Both the position numbers and the translations under genes were made by a program. Shown here piece after piece: positions 53,155 to 64,000 of a DNA stretch of 64,000 nt (the first letter of the stretch is position 1; every line of letters begins with the position of its first letter). This DNA is from Pseudoips prasinana (Eukaryota > Arthropoda > Insecta > Lepidoptera > Nolidae). The stretch lies in contig OX621255.1 in NCBI GenBank assembly GCA_951640165.1, forward strand, positions 1,178,001 to 1,242,000, in the 5' to 3' direction. The notes beneath the pieces are model-generated. The model saw only the letters and a program-made list of their open reading frames with translations. It was not told the DNA's origin and made no database searches.

Positions 53155-53284
53155 TTACTCTTTCAAGCTAAAACTACCGATCGGATTTTGGTGAAACTTT
53201 GTAGTAATAAGCTCATGTATCCGAATAACACATAGGCTGTAATTTATAAAGTTTAACGCGGGAAACCCGCGGGGCACAGTAGTA
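53155..53284 (+). mobile_element. Lep1-like Helitron, 3' part
   Basis: 'gatcggattttggtgaaact' and 'taaagtttaacgcgggaaac', then ccgcggggcacagtag. The terminal CTAG is altered to GTAG and the 5' start is not clear. Confidence 0.65.
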
Positions 53285-53949
53285 AGGAATAAATAGCTAT
53301 GGAATCTGGATGTTACTGTATACCATGGGCACTGAAAGCAAGTGATAAGAAAGTATCAATAAGGATTAAATAGATATGAAATTTCGATGCCTTTGTGCAT
53401 ATTAAGGCCGCTGTAAACGATTAATTAGAACGCAGCTTTGAATATAATAATGATAATATTGGTCAGGCACAACGAGATACATACGTGCAAAAAGGACTTT
53501 TACTTGATGATAATAAATTCACAACCTTTTTCATCCACGTTAATATAAAACACATGTAATATATGTAATCATGTTCTGGGAAACATTTTAATAATTTTGA
53601 GTACTCAGTTACTTATTCTTAACAAGTATTAAGTTCTATATTGGATTCGCAATTTAATGTTTTCTTTGATTCTTGGTTTGTTTATTTTCAAATTGAGTAT
53701 TTACAGTGCCCGGCCACTTTCTATCACCAGCAAACCTATCATCACATATTAAAAACTTCGTGAGTATAAGACTTGAGCTTCCTACGTGATTTTACCAAGA
53801 TAGCTAGAATGAGTTTTCTTACTAGCTATGACTACTTTACGCTATGAAATCTAGATACAAATCATATACCTTATACCCAGGGTGTGTAAATAGGCACATT
53901 ACATTTCGGTTACAAAACTTTTATATTTGTTTACATACATACACCATGA
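53285..53949. other. No recognised feature
   Basis: AT-rich, nothing seen. Confidence 0.4.
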
Positions 53950-54148
53950 CCATTACTTAATTTAAGTTAGCTAAATATCGTTAGGTACTATTGTAAAATA
54001 AATCTTAATGTAAATTATTTCCTACAATCTGTGTACCTAAATATCTATATGTACCTAGAAATAATTATAAATTAATTATATATTACTACAAACATGTTCT
54101 GACTATTTACAAGCGCTTTTTTAAAGTCTACGTGAATAACAACCTTTT
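53950..54148 (+). mobile_element. LINE family L 3' end, interrupted by element M
   Basis: Matches 33110-33395 to 'gtctacgtgaata' and 'aacctttt'. The T/ATTTT run that follows in the other copy appears here only after element M (from 54436), so M inserted at the LINE tail. Confidence 0.7.
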
Positions 54149-54435
54149 GGAACGAAGTTCCTTATCGCGCGTTGTGAAAGGGGGCTAGACGGAAAAAAAA
54201 TTACGAAAAGTTGTCACGACACTTTTTGCAGCTGTGCGGCGTGCGCATATTTCTCTGTCTGTCTCTCTCTCTCTTTCTCTTATAGAAAGCACGCCAGATA
54301 TTTGCATTTCTATTTCGCATTGAACAGTGTGGTGTCACGACGATTATTTTTGTTGAGTGTATACAGGTTTTTTGTACATAGTAAATAATAAGAAATAACT
54401 TCGTTCCATCCGGGTGTCCCTTGACACCTCTCAAG
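54149..54435 (+). mobile_element. Element M
   Basis: 287 bp, ggaacgaagttcc to cacctctcaag, with a short CT run at 54258-54278. Its two boundaries are fixed by the interrupted LINE tail. Confidence 0.78.
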
Positions 54436-54464
54436 TTTTTTTTTTATTTTATTGTATTTTATAT

Positions 54465-54625
54465 AACACCATCTGTTTGATATCCTCCAAAGGTTTCTAT
54501 AATGTTGCCATTTGGAGAGATGTGCCGTAGCCACCGCGCTTGGCTTGCGAGTTGGCGGTCATACACAGCAGCGCCACCAACTGTGTCACCATAGTCGCCT
54601 TTTACAGCACCCCCGGGATGGTATG
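54465..54625 (-). repeat. SINE-like repeat K
   Basis: 'tgccatttggagagatgtgc', 'ccaccgcgcttggct' and 'gcgagttggcggtca' are the reverse of 24090-24256. Confidence 0.6.
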
Positions 54626-55619
54626 GGGTGGCCCTGTTCTTTCTAGGCCGGAAACCATAGGGCTATATTTGTTTAAGCTGCCATAATTATATAAAACTAA
54701 ATCTGAGTTGCTTAATTTCAAGATCGACTTTAAAGGAGATCGGCAACCAGCCCATACAAACATGGCCTGGAATGGACATAAATAAAACAATATGCATTTT
54801 GAAGAGGTACTAATATTCTATCGGCCGGTATATTTATTTTTTATGTAAAACATGGGATTTATGTATTATAAGGCGTATAAGGTCAAAAAGATTTCAATAT
54901 TGTATTAGATCATGGAACGATTTTTTGTTATAATTATACTACTTTCTATATATAAATAAGTAAAACAGGTTAAAATATGTTTAGGACAACCGTGGTAAGT
55001 TCACAGCTATTCAAAAAATTACCGCAGCCACAGTTGCTTATGACAAAATATGTGGTCCGAGGTGCGAATAGCAGAGGTAAATCATGATGCGTAGATCCAA
55101 AGTCCAAGAAAGCCGAGGTCCGTAGGGAAGTCGAAATCAGAATCCAGAATTAAAGCCAAAGGTCGTCGTGAATATAGTAGCCACAAGAAAACATTCACGA
55201 TGCAAGTCAAGCAAGACCACGAATGTAAATCAAAATACAATCAGTTCAATATGACAGATAAAAAAGTGTTGCCATTACTATGAAGAATTGAACCCTTCAT
55301 TGATTTAAAAAACAACATATCTTTCTTCTATTTACTTTTAAGAATTGAAATAATTTTCCCATGTCGTACAAGGAAATAAAAGGCATGGAGAGATTTTAAA
55401 TATTATAATTTCTTTTTTAAATAGTAGTAAACTTCACTTTTTGTCCATCACAGGCCGGGATTTGCCGAAGTCCTTTCCAGATCAAAATCTATTTTTTATT
55501 TTGATGTAACATTAACAGTTTAGTGTTTACTGATACCATGTAGTCCAAGTCGTATATATGTTGATGTTACATGCTTACATTATTTTGATTGCTAATATTA
55601 TAACAATATAATCTAATAA
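54626..55619. other. No recognised feature
   Basis: No frame or repeat match seen. Confidence 0.4.
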
Positions 55620-55690
55620 TAGGTTGTCTTGAAGAAATCGCTTAATGCGATAAGACCGCTCATTGTACAAGTTTGTGTTATTTGTGTCCA
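55620..55690 (+). repeat. Repeat N fragment
   Basis: 'aggttgtcttgaagaaatcg' and 'gcgataagaccgct' match 7733-7853. Confidence 0.5.
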
Positions 55691-55998
55691 ATGTATACCC
55701 GTTGTTGTAATCACCTTTGAGTGTGCACAATTAACACTTATCTGCAATAACACATTTGTTAACATATTTGTCTTACAACGTTAGAAGGTCCTGGAATTGC
55801 CGAAATTCATTTGGCACATGTCCAAAATGTACCAGTACATACCTCGGGAGTTTGTAAAATGTTGGGAAAAATTTCAGAATAGAAAAAACCGGTGAAATTG
55901 AGTGAAAGTTTTAGACAAAATATTGGCGGATTTTATTTATCGTTCAATGAACATTTTTCCTGTTCCTGATTAATTAGGGAAGAAAAATGCTTTGTTAG

Positions 55999-56276
<278 letters not shown>

Positions 56277-56445
56277 TCTACTATACAAAAATAAGTCGGG
56301 TTTTCCTTCCTGACGCTATAACTCCAGAACGCACGAACCGATTTCCACGGTTTTACATTCGTTGGAAAGGTCTCGGGCTCCGTGAGGTTTATAGCAAAGA
56401 AAATTTATAAAATTTAACGCGGGTAGCACCGCGGGGCACAGCTAG
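56277..56445 (+). mobile_element. Lep1-like Helitron, tandem unit 2
   Basis: Also exactly 169 bp. It begins at the base after the CTAG of unit 1 (tctactatacaaaaataagt) and ends gctag. It differs from unit 1 at only a few bases. Confidence 0.85.
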
Positions 56446-56554
56446 TATTTTATAAATTCGTTTATTTTGAAGAGAAACGTGTATTACTATTGGTTAAATA
56501 TGTAATTTAGTAATATTGCTATGGGTTAGTAATTAACTCATTTGAATAATATGG

Positions 56555-56810
56555 CGATATTGTTAGTGGTGACGTCGGCAAATGTCAGAACAACATCACT
56601 CCATCTCATCCTTTGGGGGACGTAGAATTCGACGCGAGGGAATAATTACCAGAGGACGGGCAGCAGCTTCCTTCTGAGTACTATGACCATGTTACTGCGA
56701 TCGCCAACCCCTCTGCTAAGCGTCGCGATTATGGCATACCCCCCAAGATGATTCGTTGGGGAGGCTTGTCCAGCAGTGAACTTCTTTCAGTTATAATGAT
56801 GGTTGTTAGC
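56555..56810 (+). mobile_element. SINE-like repeat G with RTE-type 3' end
   Basis: 'ccatctcatcctttggggga', 'gaggacgggcagcagc', 'ctgcgatcgccaacc', then 'cttgtccagcagtgaact' and ataatgatgg. Confidence 0.65.
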
Positions 56811-56964
56811 AAAATGTATACCATCCAGAAATGGATTTTGGACGATCTATTCAAAGAATTACGTTAGTATTTTTAAGAACTGCCGTTCTTAGCTGGGGCC
56901 GACTGGCGGATCATGGTAATGACCGCATATCTCAAAAATGGGAAATCATAAATTTAATCGTCCG

Positions 56965-57040
56965 GCGGGTCTCGAACCTGCACCATCTACCAATCCGGGG
57001 TAGGTGCTCTGCGTTAAGCTACGAACGATACACGCTGGCA
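56965..57040 (-). repeat. tRNA-like SINE head, isolated
   Basis: In reverse: cgtagcttaacgcagagcac (A-box region) and tgcaggttcgagacccgccg (B-box region). Different from the SINE-A to -H heads. There is no matching acceptor stem, so it is not a tRNA gene. Confidence 0.6.
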
Positions 57041-57164
57041 GATCAAATTTAGGATTCCCTTGCTAACAGTTTTGTTTTCTAGAACATTCTTGAGATTAGA
57101 TAAACGCTTTGCAAGGCGAATAATGCTATAAAATTCAAATTTAATGACCGCATACTAAGTTGAC

Positions 57165-57305
57165 TGGGCTTTTGGTCTAGTGTTAGTGAAACTGTAGTGA
57201 CCCTGACTTCTACATATGTCAGAGGTCGTGACTTTCATCCCCACCCAGGGAAATTCTTTGTGTGATGAGCACGATTGTTTGTTCTGTGTCTAGTCAATTA
57301 ATCTA
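57165..57305 (+). mobile_element. SINE-H head, single diverged copy
   Basis: 'ttggtctagtgttagtgaa', an insertion near 57190, a damaged B box (gactttcatcccc) and 'tgatgagcacgattgtttg'. Related to the 47361-48720 array. Confidence 0.6.
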
Positions 57306-57889
57306 CTGAATACAAAGATAATAAGAGGATCTATTATTACGTGATTGCCAACAAGACAATCGCTCAATAACAGATCTTTGGTGGTATCATGACCCAAGAC
57401 GTAGTTTAAAGTGTTGCTTGGATTTTTTGTCATAAAAGGATCTAAAGAATAGAGATGTGTCTACGCACATTCTTGTACGCTACAATAGATCACACGCAGG
57501 CGGCTCCGTGGAGAATGGTCACCATGGCTGTAATCCCACCCCAAGGACAACATTATTATAATTATCATCGGTTAATTCCCACATGTTATTATCACATACG
57601 CTATAACGACAAAAGTGCCAATTGGATGCGTTAGCATAATTTTATTATGTCAATGCATAAAATCCTGTTATCATTATAATATTATGTAAATTTAAGAAGA
57701 TTTATTTTATTAATTTACTGTCCTTTTGTGTGAATATCCAAATAATTTATCTGCTGCACGATTATTGATATTGGCCTGTATACAATTTACAATAATTTGT
57801 GACCAAGCAACCTTACCAATAGAGAGAACGTAGACAAATACTATAGTAAAATTAACTCTATTGAATGTTTGGCAATGGTCATGGAATAC
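57306..57889. other. No recognised feature
   Basis: Nothing seen. Confidence 0.4.
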
Positions 57890-58150
57890 TGCCGCGGTAT
57901 TTTTAGCCGAACATCGATTTCTTAAATGGCGTTAAAATAAATAAACGTTAAAAATGACTAAATCAATCGTTAAATCGGCTTCCATGAGCACATGTGGCGT
58001 CATAAATATCGTCATTATCAACGTTGACAATCGATTCCGGATCGATTGTCAACGTTGATAATCGATTCCGGATTGATTAAGTCATTTTTAACCTTTATTT
58101 AATTGAACGTCATATAAGCAATCGATGTTGCGCGACTTAGCCGGTAAAGC
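57890..58150. mobile_element. Foldback (MITE-like) element
   Basis: Outer arms: gaacatcgatttcttaaatg and cgttaaaaatgactaaatca on the left mirror aagtcatttttaacc and cataagcaatcgatgtt-type sequence on the right. The inner arms are a perfect 20-bp pair (58016-58035 and 58041-58060, loop tccgg). Most of the ~260 bp could fold on itself. No target duplication identified. Confidence 0.65.
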
Positions 58151-58204
58151 ATTGATTTGACATTGACTTGACTTGACTTGAAGACTGCATTTACCTTTCC
58201 TAAA

Positions 58205-58320
58205 GTTGTCTGGAAGAGATCACTTTTTGCGATAAGACCGCCCTTTCTACAAATTGTCTATGTAATATTTCATGCCATAATAATATGTGTTCTTACGGTG
58301 AACAATAAAGGTTTATAGAT
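58205..58320 (+). repeat. Repeat N
   Basis: 'aagttgtctggaagagatca', 'gcgataagaccgcc' and 'ggtgaacaataaagg', parallel to 7733-7853. Confidence 0.55.
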
Positions 58321-58410
58321 ATTATATCCTATTCTAGACTGCATTTACTTTAACATCCTTCTATTTTACACTTATCTAGTAAAATACTTCCGTGTGTCGA
58401 TGTTAGTAGT

Positions 58411-58697
58411 TTTTTTTTTTTTTTTTTTTTTTTTGTATGACGCTACAGTTAGCCTAGGAGGCTTTCACTGCTTCACCGGACTATAGAGGCGAGCAGAGGG
58501 CTCGAGCCGTCTAGAAATTAAGTAACCCGCGCCGGAGGGCACCCCCTGTGGGGTTCGAACCTCGACTCTGTGCGATTACTGGCGGGGAGAGGGCAGAGAT
58601 CATCATTTTAGGGAGTTTTGTGCAACTTTCGCTCTACGTTAATGACATGACGCGGCCCCCCGTCCGCGTTGAGGGGGGCTTTTTATCGGTACGATAT
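58411..58697 (-). mobile_element. Poly(A) retroelement (SINE-like) with 12-bp target-site duplication
   Basis: gatgttagtagt flanks it (58399-58410 and 58698-58709). The insert starts on the plus strand with a T-run of about 24, i.e. a poly(A) tail in reverse. It is GC-rich and contains ggttcgaacccc (minus strand), a good B box; I find no convincing A box. It could be a SINE or a LINE 3' end. Confidence 0.75.
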
Positions 58698-58811
58698 GAT
58701 GTTAGTAGTGTAAAGTTATTTACACAGGTATATTTTTAAACAAAGCTCCACTAACATGGGCACTATATACTTTAATACAAATAAGTATCTCTACTATTTA
58801 TACTATCTATA

Positions 58812-59124
58812 TCTATACATGTAATAAAATCGTAGGAAAGTCAAAACTGTACATTGAATATTTTTTTTAAAGGATACTTGAGGCGTGTTCTACAATCAAT
58901 ATCGAAGCCAAAAATATAGTTTTTAGAATTTTTGTCTGTTTGTCTGTATGTATGTCCGGGCTAAACTCAAAAAGTACTGCATGGATTTACTTCAAATTTT
59001 GCATGAATATTACTAAGAGGTCGGGTCAACACATAGGCTACATATTATCACGCTATCACCCATGGAGGAGGAGCAATGATAGTTTATAAAATTTAACGCG
59101 GGTAAAACCGCGGAGTACGGCTAG
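58812..59124 (+). mobile_element. Lep1-like Helitron
   Basis: 313 bp: tctatacatgtaataaaatc at the start, 'gtccgggctaaactcaaaaa', 'ttcaaattttgcatgaatat', hairpin cgcgggtaaaaccgcg, end ctag. Confidence 0.87.
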
Positions 59125-59371
59125 TGCTTTAATACAAATAAGCATATTATTTAAATGTATGTAAACACAATGTCAACATTGTGGTCACAATTAAAACGTA
59201 AATATTAATCATATCATTTCTATTATCTCCCTCCGTATTTTATTAAATTCTATGTTCGATTCCCGATTTTGCCGCGCAAGACAAATTTGTATGAAGTGTG
59301 TACGACAAAGTTGATATGAGTCTCGATGTGATTTGTGTCCGTCAATTGTATGTTTGTAAAGTACTTGTGTT

Positions 59372-59570
59372 GACGGCCTCGTTGGTCTAGCGGTAGTGTG
59401 TTCAACCGCAGATAAGGAGGTCCTGGGTTCAATCCCCCCCCCCCCCCCCAATAAAGTGATTTTGAGATTTTTCCGTAAAAAGAAATTTCTTAGTGTCAGC
59501 CCGAAGTCTGGGAGTTGGCGGTATTACACCCCCGTGCCTCGGAGAGCTTCGGCCGGGAAGACATTTTTAT
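59372..59570 (+). mobile_element. SINE-D, 3' truncated, with C-run
   Basis: Head ctcgttggtctagcggtagt; the B box gggttcaatcc runs into a stretch of about 18 C. The body stops at 'cgtgcctcggagag' and unrelated sequence follows. Confidence 0.75.
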
Positions 59571-59835
59571 CATGATTACATCTATGACAATTCAATCATT
59601 ATATGCAGCGAGAAGCCTTATATAAGCTTCAACCCAAAGTACTGGAATAGTGGTTCCCTACGTGTTGTCTGATGATAGTCGCTCTTTTAATTTTATTATA
59701 CAATTATTGTAAGATAGATATGTATAATGAGAGATATGTATAATACTTGCATTTAAAATATATAAGACAGACAGAACGTATAACTCGATAAATATGTGCA
59801 TAAATATTGATTATGTATTAAATCGATTAAGTTAA

Positions 59836-60125
59836 TCTATACATATAATAAAGTCGTAGGATAGTCAAAACTGTACATTGAATATTTTTAAAAAGGATAC
59901 TTAGGGCGTGATCTACTTTTGATATCGAAGCCAAGAATATAGTTATTAGAATTTTTGTCCGTGTGCTGTTTGTCTGTATGAATGAATTTACTTCAAATTT
60001 TGCATGAATATTACTAAAAGGTCGGGTCAACATATAGACTACACATTATCAGGCTATCACCTACGGGGGTGGAGTTGTGATAATTTAAAAAAAATTACGC
60101 GGGTAAAACCGCGGGGCACAGCTAG
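59836..60125 (+). mobile_element. Lep1-like Helitron
   Basis: 290 bp, same subfamily as 58812-59124 with a short deletion around 59985. Ends gcgggtaaaaccgcggggca and cagctag. Confidence 0.87.
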
Positions 60126-60297
60126 TAAATATATAATAATATAAGTAATTAAAATAACATTACTATAAGAAAAGAAAACAAGGTTACTAAAAATAGAATA
60201 TTAATATTATTATTAAAACATGATACATCCTTATGTATCATATCAGATTGTCCTTACTCCGATCCGTTATGCATTACAACAATTATGCATTACAAAA

Positions 60298-60905
60298 AAA
60301 CCGGCCAAGTGCGAGTCGGACTCGCACATGAAGGGTTCCGTAACAGCAAGTATTTTAGTTGATTAAATGAAAGGTAAATTGCGGTTTACGGTTTATGACG
60401 TATAAAAAAAAACTACTTACTAGATCTCCTTCAAACCAATTTTCGTTGTTAGTTTACATGGTAATCTAAATCATATATTTTTTTTAGTTTTATCAGTCCC
60501 TTATTTTAGAAGTTACAGGGGGGGGGGGTGGGACACTCATTTTACCACTTTGGAAGTGTCTCTCGCGCAAACTATTCAGTTTAGAATAAAATGATATAAG
60601 AAACCTCAATATAATTTTTGAAGACCTATCCATAATACCACACATGTATGGGTACGATGAAAAAAAAAAATTTGAGTTTCAGTTCTATGTATGGGGAACC
60701 CCTAAAATTATTATTATTTTTCTATTTTTGTGTAAAAATCTTAATGCGGTTTACAGAATACATCTACTTACTAAGTTTCAACAGTACAGCTCTTATGGTT
60801 TCGGAAAAAAATGGCTGACATACGGACGGACAGACAGACAGACAGACAGACATGACGAATCTATAAGGGTTCCGTTTTTGCCATTTGGCTACGGAACCCT
60901 AAAAA
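60298..60905 (+). repeat. Repeat E, full length
   Basis: Ends aaccggccaagtgcgagtcg and 'tggctacggaaccctaaaa'. It contains a G-run (60518-60530), a GACA repeat (60830-60850) and the same central blocks as 24300-24902. Confidence 0.8.
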
Positions 60906-61439
60906 ATGATTATACAGTGACCTAAACTGATTGGAAATAGGAGAAAGTGGATTACTTACCCTAAATCATATTTACGAATTAAGAACTTCATCTGAATGTA
61001 CCCACATTAATCTCTCGGAATACTCACCTACACTGCACATTATTCTAGCAAAGGCTTCTAATAGCCTCCAGCCCGTCAAGCAACGTAACAAATAGCCCAA
61101 TGCACTCTTCCATAATGACAGCTACATACAAGGATAGCCGGCAGTGTAATAATCGTAGCCAACAGAATCCGACGATATTTATCGCGCTCACCCTACCAAC
61201 GCCATCTATCGACGCGTAGAGAGTAATTTACGTTCTACGAAATGGGCCTCCAAATGAAGTACGGCGTTATTGATGGAACCAGTTTTATTTTATGTACCTC
61301 TTTGAGGGTTGAGTGATACTGCCATCATAAATAACATGACCAATAGATTGGGATCAACTGGCTTGTCAATTGGATTGGAAGAGACCAGTTTTATTGTGAC
61401 ATTTTTTGAGGTTTGTTCATTAATTAGTGGCCTGCAATA
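60906..61439. other. No recognised feature
   Basis: No frame or repeat match seen. Confidence 0.4.
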
Positions 61440-61700
61440 CTGATGTTTACCTGGTTGCCCAAGTGGTAGCACGAGGTATTGAGTTTGATTCTCGGATTAG
61501 GCCAAAAGGCGTCACTGGGATTTTTAACAAGAATACCACTGGGATTTTCTTGCCAACGAAATCCGGGAAAAGCCTGGAGTCTAGAAGTTGGTGTAGTTAA
61601 ACACTTGTGACTCGCACGTGACCTCTCCCCGGTGCTTTATCTTACACGAGTCTGCTGATTACAAGCTGCTTGACCCTGCGGATTACGAGTGTGGAGAATA
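61440..61700 (+). repeat. Diverged tRNA-headed SINE
   Basis: 'ggttgcccaagtggtagcac' (A-box side), 'gagtttgattctcggat' (weak B box), 'aggccaaaaggcgtcactgg' and 'gtctagaagttggtg' resemble a diverged SINE-D-like element. Confidence 0.5.
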
Positions 61701-61984
61701 AAGATGCATGTGTGTTTGCGGTGCACTAAAGTATGACTAGCAATATTATTACATAAAACTATTATTATATAAATCTTAGCCAAGTGAATTTTATCTTAAT
61801 TCTTGACATTTTTGTAAATCTACTTTTGTCATTATTTATTTAAAATGGCGTCTAAATATTTTTTACCAATTTTACCAATGCTTAATTGGTAATGCTAATT
61901 ATGCAATATAAGATTTATTATGTGTATATTGTTCTATCGGTGTAGTAAAAACAGTCATTTCGCTTCATAATATTGGTATACTAG

Positions 61985-62370
61985 TTTTAAATGCGTCGTT
62001 GGTATAGCGGCAGTGTGTTATACCGCAGATGGGATTGAGATTGTTGGGTTCAAATTGGATTATATTTTTGAAGGCCAAATATGAATGTTAAGCAGAAGTA
62101 TAGAAGACACTCAAGTTTACTTTGTCAAGTTTGTTCGCCGTAAGATTAAGAAAGCTTGATTAATATCCTGTATGGTATTTTACTACATACATGCGTATAG
62201 TTTTCTGTCCAGAACCTGACTTCTTTCCGGTCAGTGACGGAACGGAAAATGCGCATGTGTTTCCATACGCACTTGTGCATTATCATATTATTATGTCCAG
62301 CACCGATGGCTAGTCTCCATTGAGACTGGCCGTCATAGGAGAATTTCGAAATACAGGAGGACATTACTGC
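61985..62370 (+). mobile_element. SINE-D, diverged, centre replaced
   Basis: Head gcgtcgttggtatagcggca at about 61992. Tail part 62210-62370 ('acctgacttctttccggtca', 'ctccattgagactggcc'). The region between does not match and may include an insertion or deletion. Confidence 0.6.
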
Positions 62371-63469
62371 ATAACATAAGCCTCTAAATTATGTAATTAT
62401 AAATTAAATAAGTTATAAGGTAGACAATATTTTCTGATATCATGATAATGATGACAGAGCGTAGAAAATCACTTAGGTAATCTTATCATTATATGATGAG
62501 GAATTCTAAAAGTGTGCAAAACGCTACTCACTGTAAGCTGTGTCAATATTTTAGTTATCTGTGACCGCTATCGCTGGAACTTATGAACTAATATTATTTC
62601 AAGCGTCGCCTTAATGTTCAGTTTGTTTTAATAATTAGAATGGAATATTCAGTATCTTTCTCGGAACATTACAAGGGGGAATATATTTTGGAGATAATAT
62701 TTGATTAATTTAATTTTTGTAGTTACTGCGAACAGCTTTCTTCACAAAACGCAATGAATCAAACACAAACCCCGCTTGCTCATTAACTTTGACTCATCGA
62801 ATTACTGACGCAGTGAGATATGTCAACGTTAAAGTTTCAAGTTTCAGATTAATTCTAGATTCTCAACGCAATTAAATTTTATCTGCTTGTTCGTTATGTT
62901 CAGTCTCTGTTCCCTATAGGAATTTTAGGAGGTTTCAGCCAAAGCGGTCAGCGTTGCCCAATTTTGGGCAGATTAAATTTAATTTTTACCATCGACACGA
63001 TATTAAGAAGATTTCTAATACTTAAATATATACTATATATGCAGCTCCCTATAACTGTTTAAGATATTTTAAAGAAATTATAGCCAAAAGCTTTCGAAAA
63101 TACACTAATTTAGCTGTTTTAAGCCGATTCTCATATTTTGATTTCGTTGAAAATAATGATAATCTATGTTCGTAAAAACTATGCGGGTAGAATAGCCAAT
63201 AAATCCTCGAACTGCCCTACATTGTCTCACTGCACAAAAAAACTGGGAACAGATCTCGATCAAGCACGTTCTATGCACATTTGATTTTATTTCAATGAAT
63301 AGTAATTCAGTTCCACTACCTTGCATTTAATGCACGCTTCCATGCAATAAATTGTTTCCAGTTCAATAGCGAAATTTGTTTACCGATACAATTTTGCTTC
63401 GGGCTATTGATGCAATGACCGTCGGGGATGATGTAAAAATAATTCGTTTACTGCTACTATAATTGTTTG
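62371..63469. other. No recognised feature
   Basis: AT-rich; no frame or repeat match seen. Confidence 0.4.
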
Positions 63470-63640
63470 CATGCCTCGATGGTCTAGGTGTAACTGCAGG
63501 TACTGAAGACCTTGGGTTAAAATCCTGGATCATGTGAAAAAATGGTATTGTGATAATAATAAAAATTCTTGGTAAGAGTCTGGAAGTAGGCTTTGTTACA
63601 CTCCATTTCTTCGAGAGCACGTAAACACGTTGGTACAACT
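63470..63640 (+). repeat. Diverged SINE-D-like element
   Basis: 'gcctcgatggtctaggtgta' (A-box side), 'cttgggttaaaatcctgg' (weak B box) and 'ttcgagagcacgtaaac' in SINE-D order. Confidence 0.5.
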
Positions 63641-63723
63641 ACACTCCTATTTTCAGTCCCGTTAGCTCCCCATCGAATTGTAAGTGCAATGATCACTATT
63701 ATTGCGTAAACTTGACTTTTTGA

Positions 63724-63865
63724 ATGCACATGTGGCGTAACCGTTAAGCCAGTCGCCATTCCACTTCGTGTCCCAGGTTTAATTCCCGCGCGCAGGATAA
63801 TTATTCGTTTGACCTATAAATAGTTTTTTAGTAAAGTTTAGTTGTTGAGTCTGAATGGACTTTCT
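63724..63865 (+). mobile_element. SINE-B, diverged
   Basis: 'tgtggcgtaaccgttaagcc' head, 'caggtttaattcccgcgcgc' B-box region and 'gacctataaatag' body. Confidence 0.65.
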
Positions 63866-63879
63866 AAGGACATGTTCTT

Positions 63880-64000
63880 AATAATAATATATAGGGACAA
63901 TGTCACACAGATCATCCTAGCCCCAAACTATGCAAAGCTTGTACTATGGGTACCAGGCGACGATATACATACTTATATAGATAGATAGATACTTAAATAC
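63880..64000 (-). mobile_element. SINE-A, cut by the window end
   Basis: Reversed tail aataataatatatagggaca, then 'ccccaaactatgcaaagctt' and 'gggtaccaggcgacga'. The head lies beyond 64000. Confidence 0.85.

Overview
The window looks like nuclear DNA from a moth or butterfly (Lepidoptera). I infer this from the mixture of repeats rather than from any host gene. The sequence is AT-rich. It carries several tRNA-headed SINE families with (ATT)n tails, short Lep1-like Helitrons ending in a GC hairpin plus CTAG, RTE-type LINE 3' ends ending in TGATGA repeats, a mariner remnant, and CR1-like and R1-clade LINEs. I found no convincing host protein gene, no functional tRNA or rRNA gene, and no LTR element or CRISPR array. 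Nearly every open frame over 100 codons either belongs to a non-LTR retrotransposon or is a shadow of a repeat.

Layout. 0.7-1.2 kb: 3' half of a mariner transposase (minus). 1.4-1.9 kb: a 5S rRNA-derived SINE split by a tRNA SINE. 3.7-4.8 kb: a 5'-truncated LINE with an open frame and a 12-bp target-site duplication. 5-13 kb: SINEs and small DNA elements, including a transposon inserted in a SINE with a 142-bp tandem duplication across the junction. 13.4-17.55 kb: a terminal-inverted-repeat element with many subterminal repeats, into which a decayed RTE LINE has inserted. 18.8-19.6 kb: a LINE derivative keeping both ends but lacking most of the middle. 21.86-21.98 kb: two abutting perfect hairpins. 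22.7-23.6 kb: two more 5S-SINE copies. 31.1-36.2 kb: the parent CR1-like LINE, with an intact ORF1, a damaged endonuclease and a long reverse transcriptase frame. 38.2-38.5 kb: a Harbinger-like MITE. 41.4-44.8 kb: a GC-rich R1-clade LINE nested in an RTE LINE with a 14-bp duplication. 46.8-48.7 kb: a Helitron interrupted by a SINE, then ten tandem copies of a 127-bp tRNA-derived SINE head. 49-64 kb: LINE C-terminal fragments, tandem Helitrons, foldback elements, a poly(A) insertion with a 12-bp duplication, and more SINEs.

How the parts relate. The autonomous elements (RTE, CR1-like, R1-clade) appear to be the machinery, and the short elements probably depend on them. Several SINE families end in the same motif as RTE LINEs. 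Three SINE families carry different tRNA heads on one shared body, which suggests head swapping. Points most worth a second look: the 5S-headed SINE that keeps the terminal 5S helix, the tandem array of Pol III-type SINE heads, the twin perfect hairpins, the two-ended LINE deletion derivative, and the TIR element with subterminal repeats and an unassigned 73-codon frame.

Family letters (SINE-A to -H, E, G, K, L, M, N, P, R) are labels of mine, used only to link copies inside this window.
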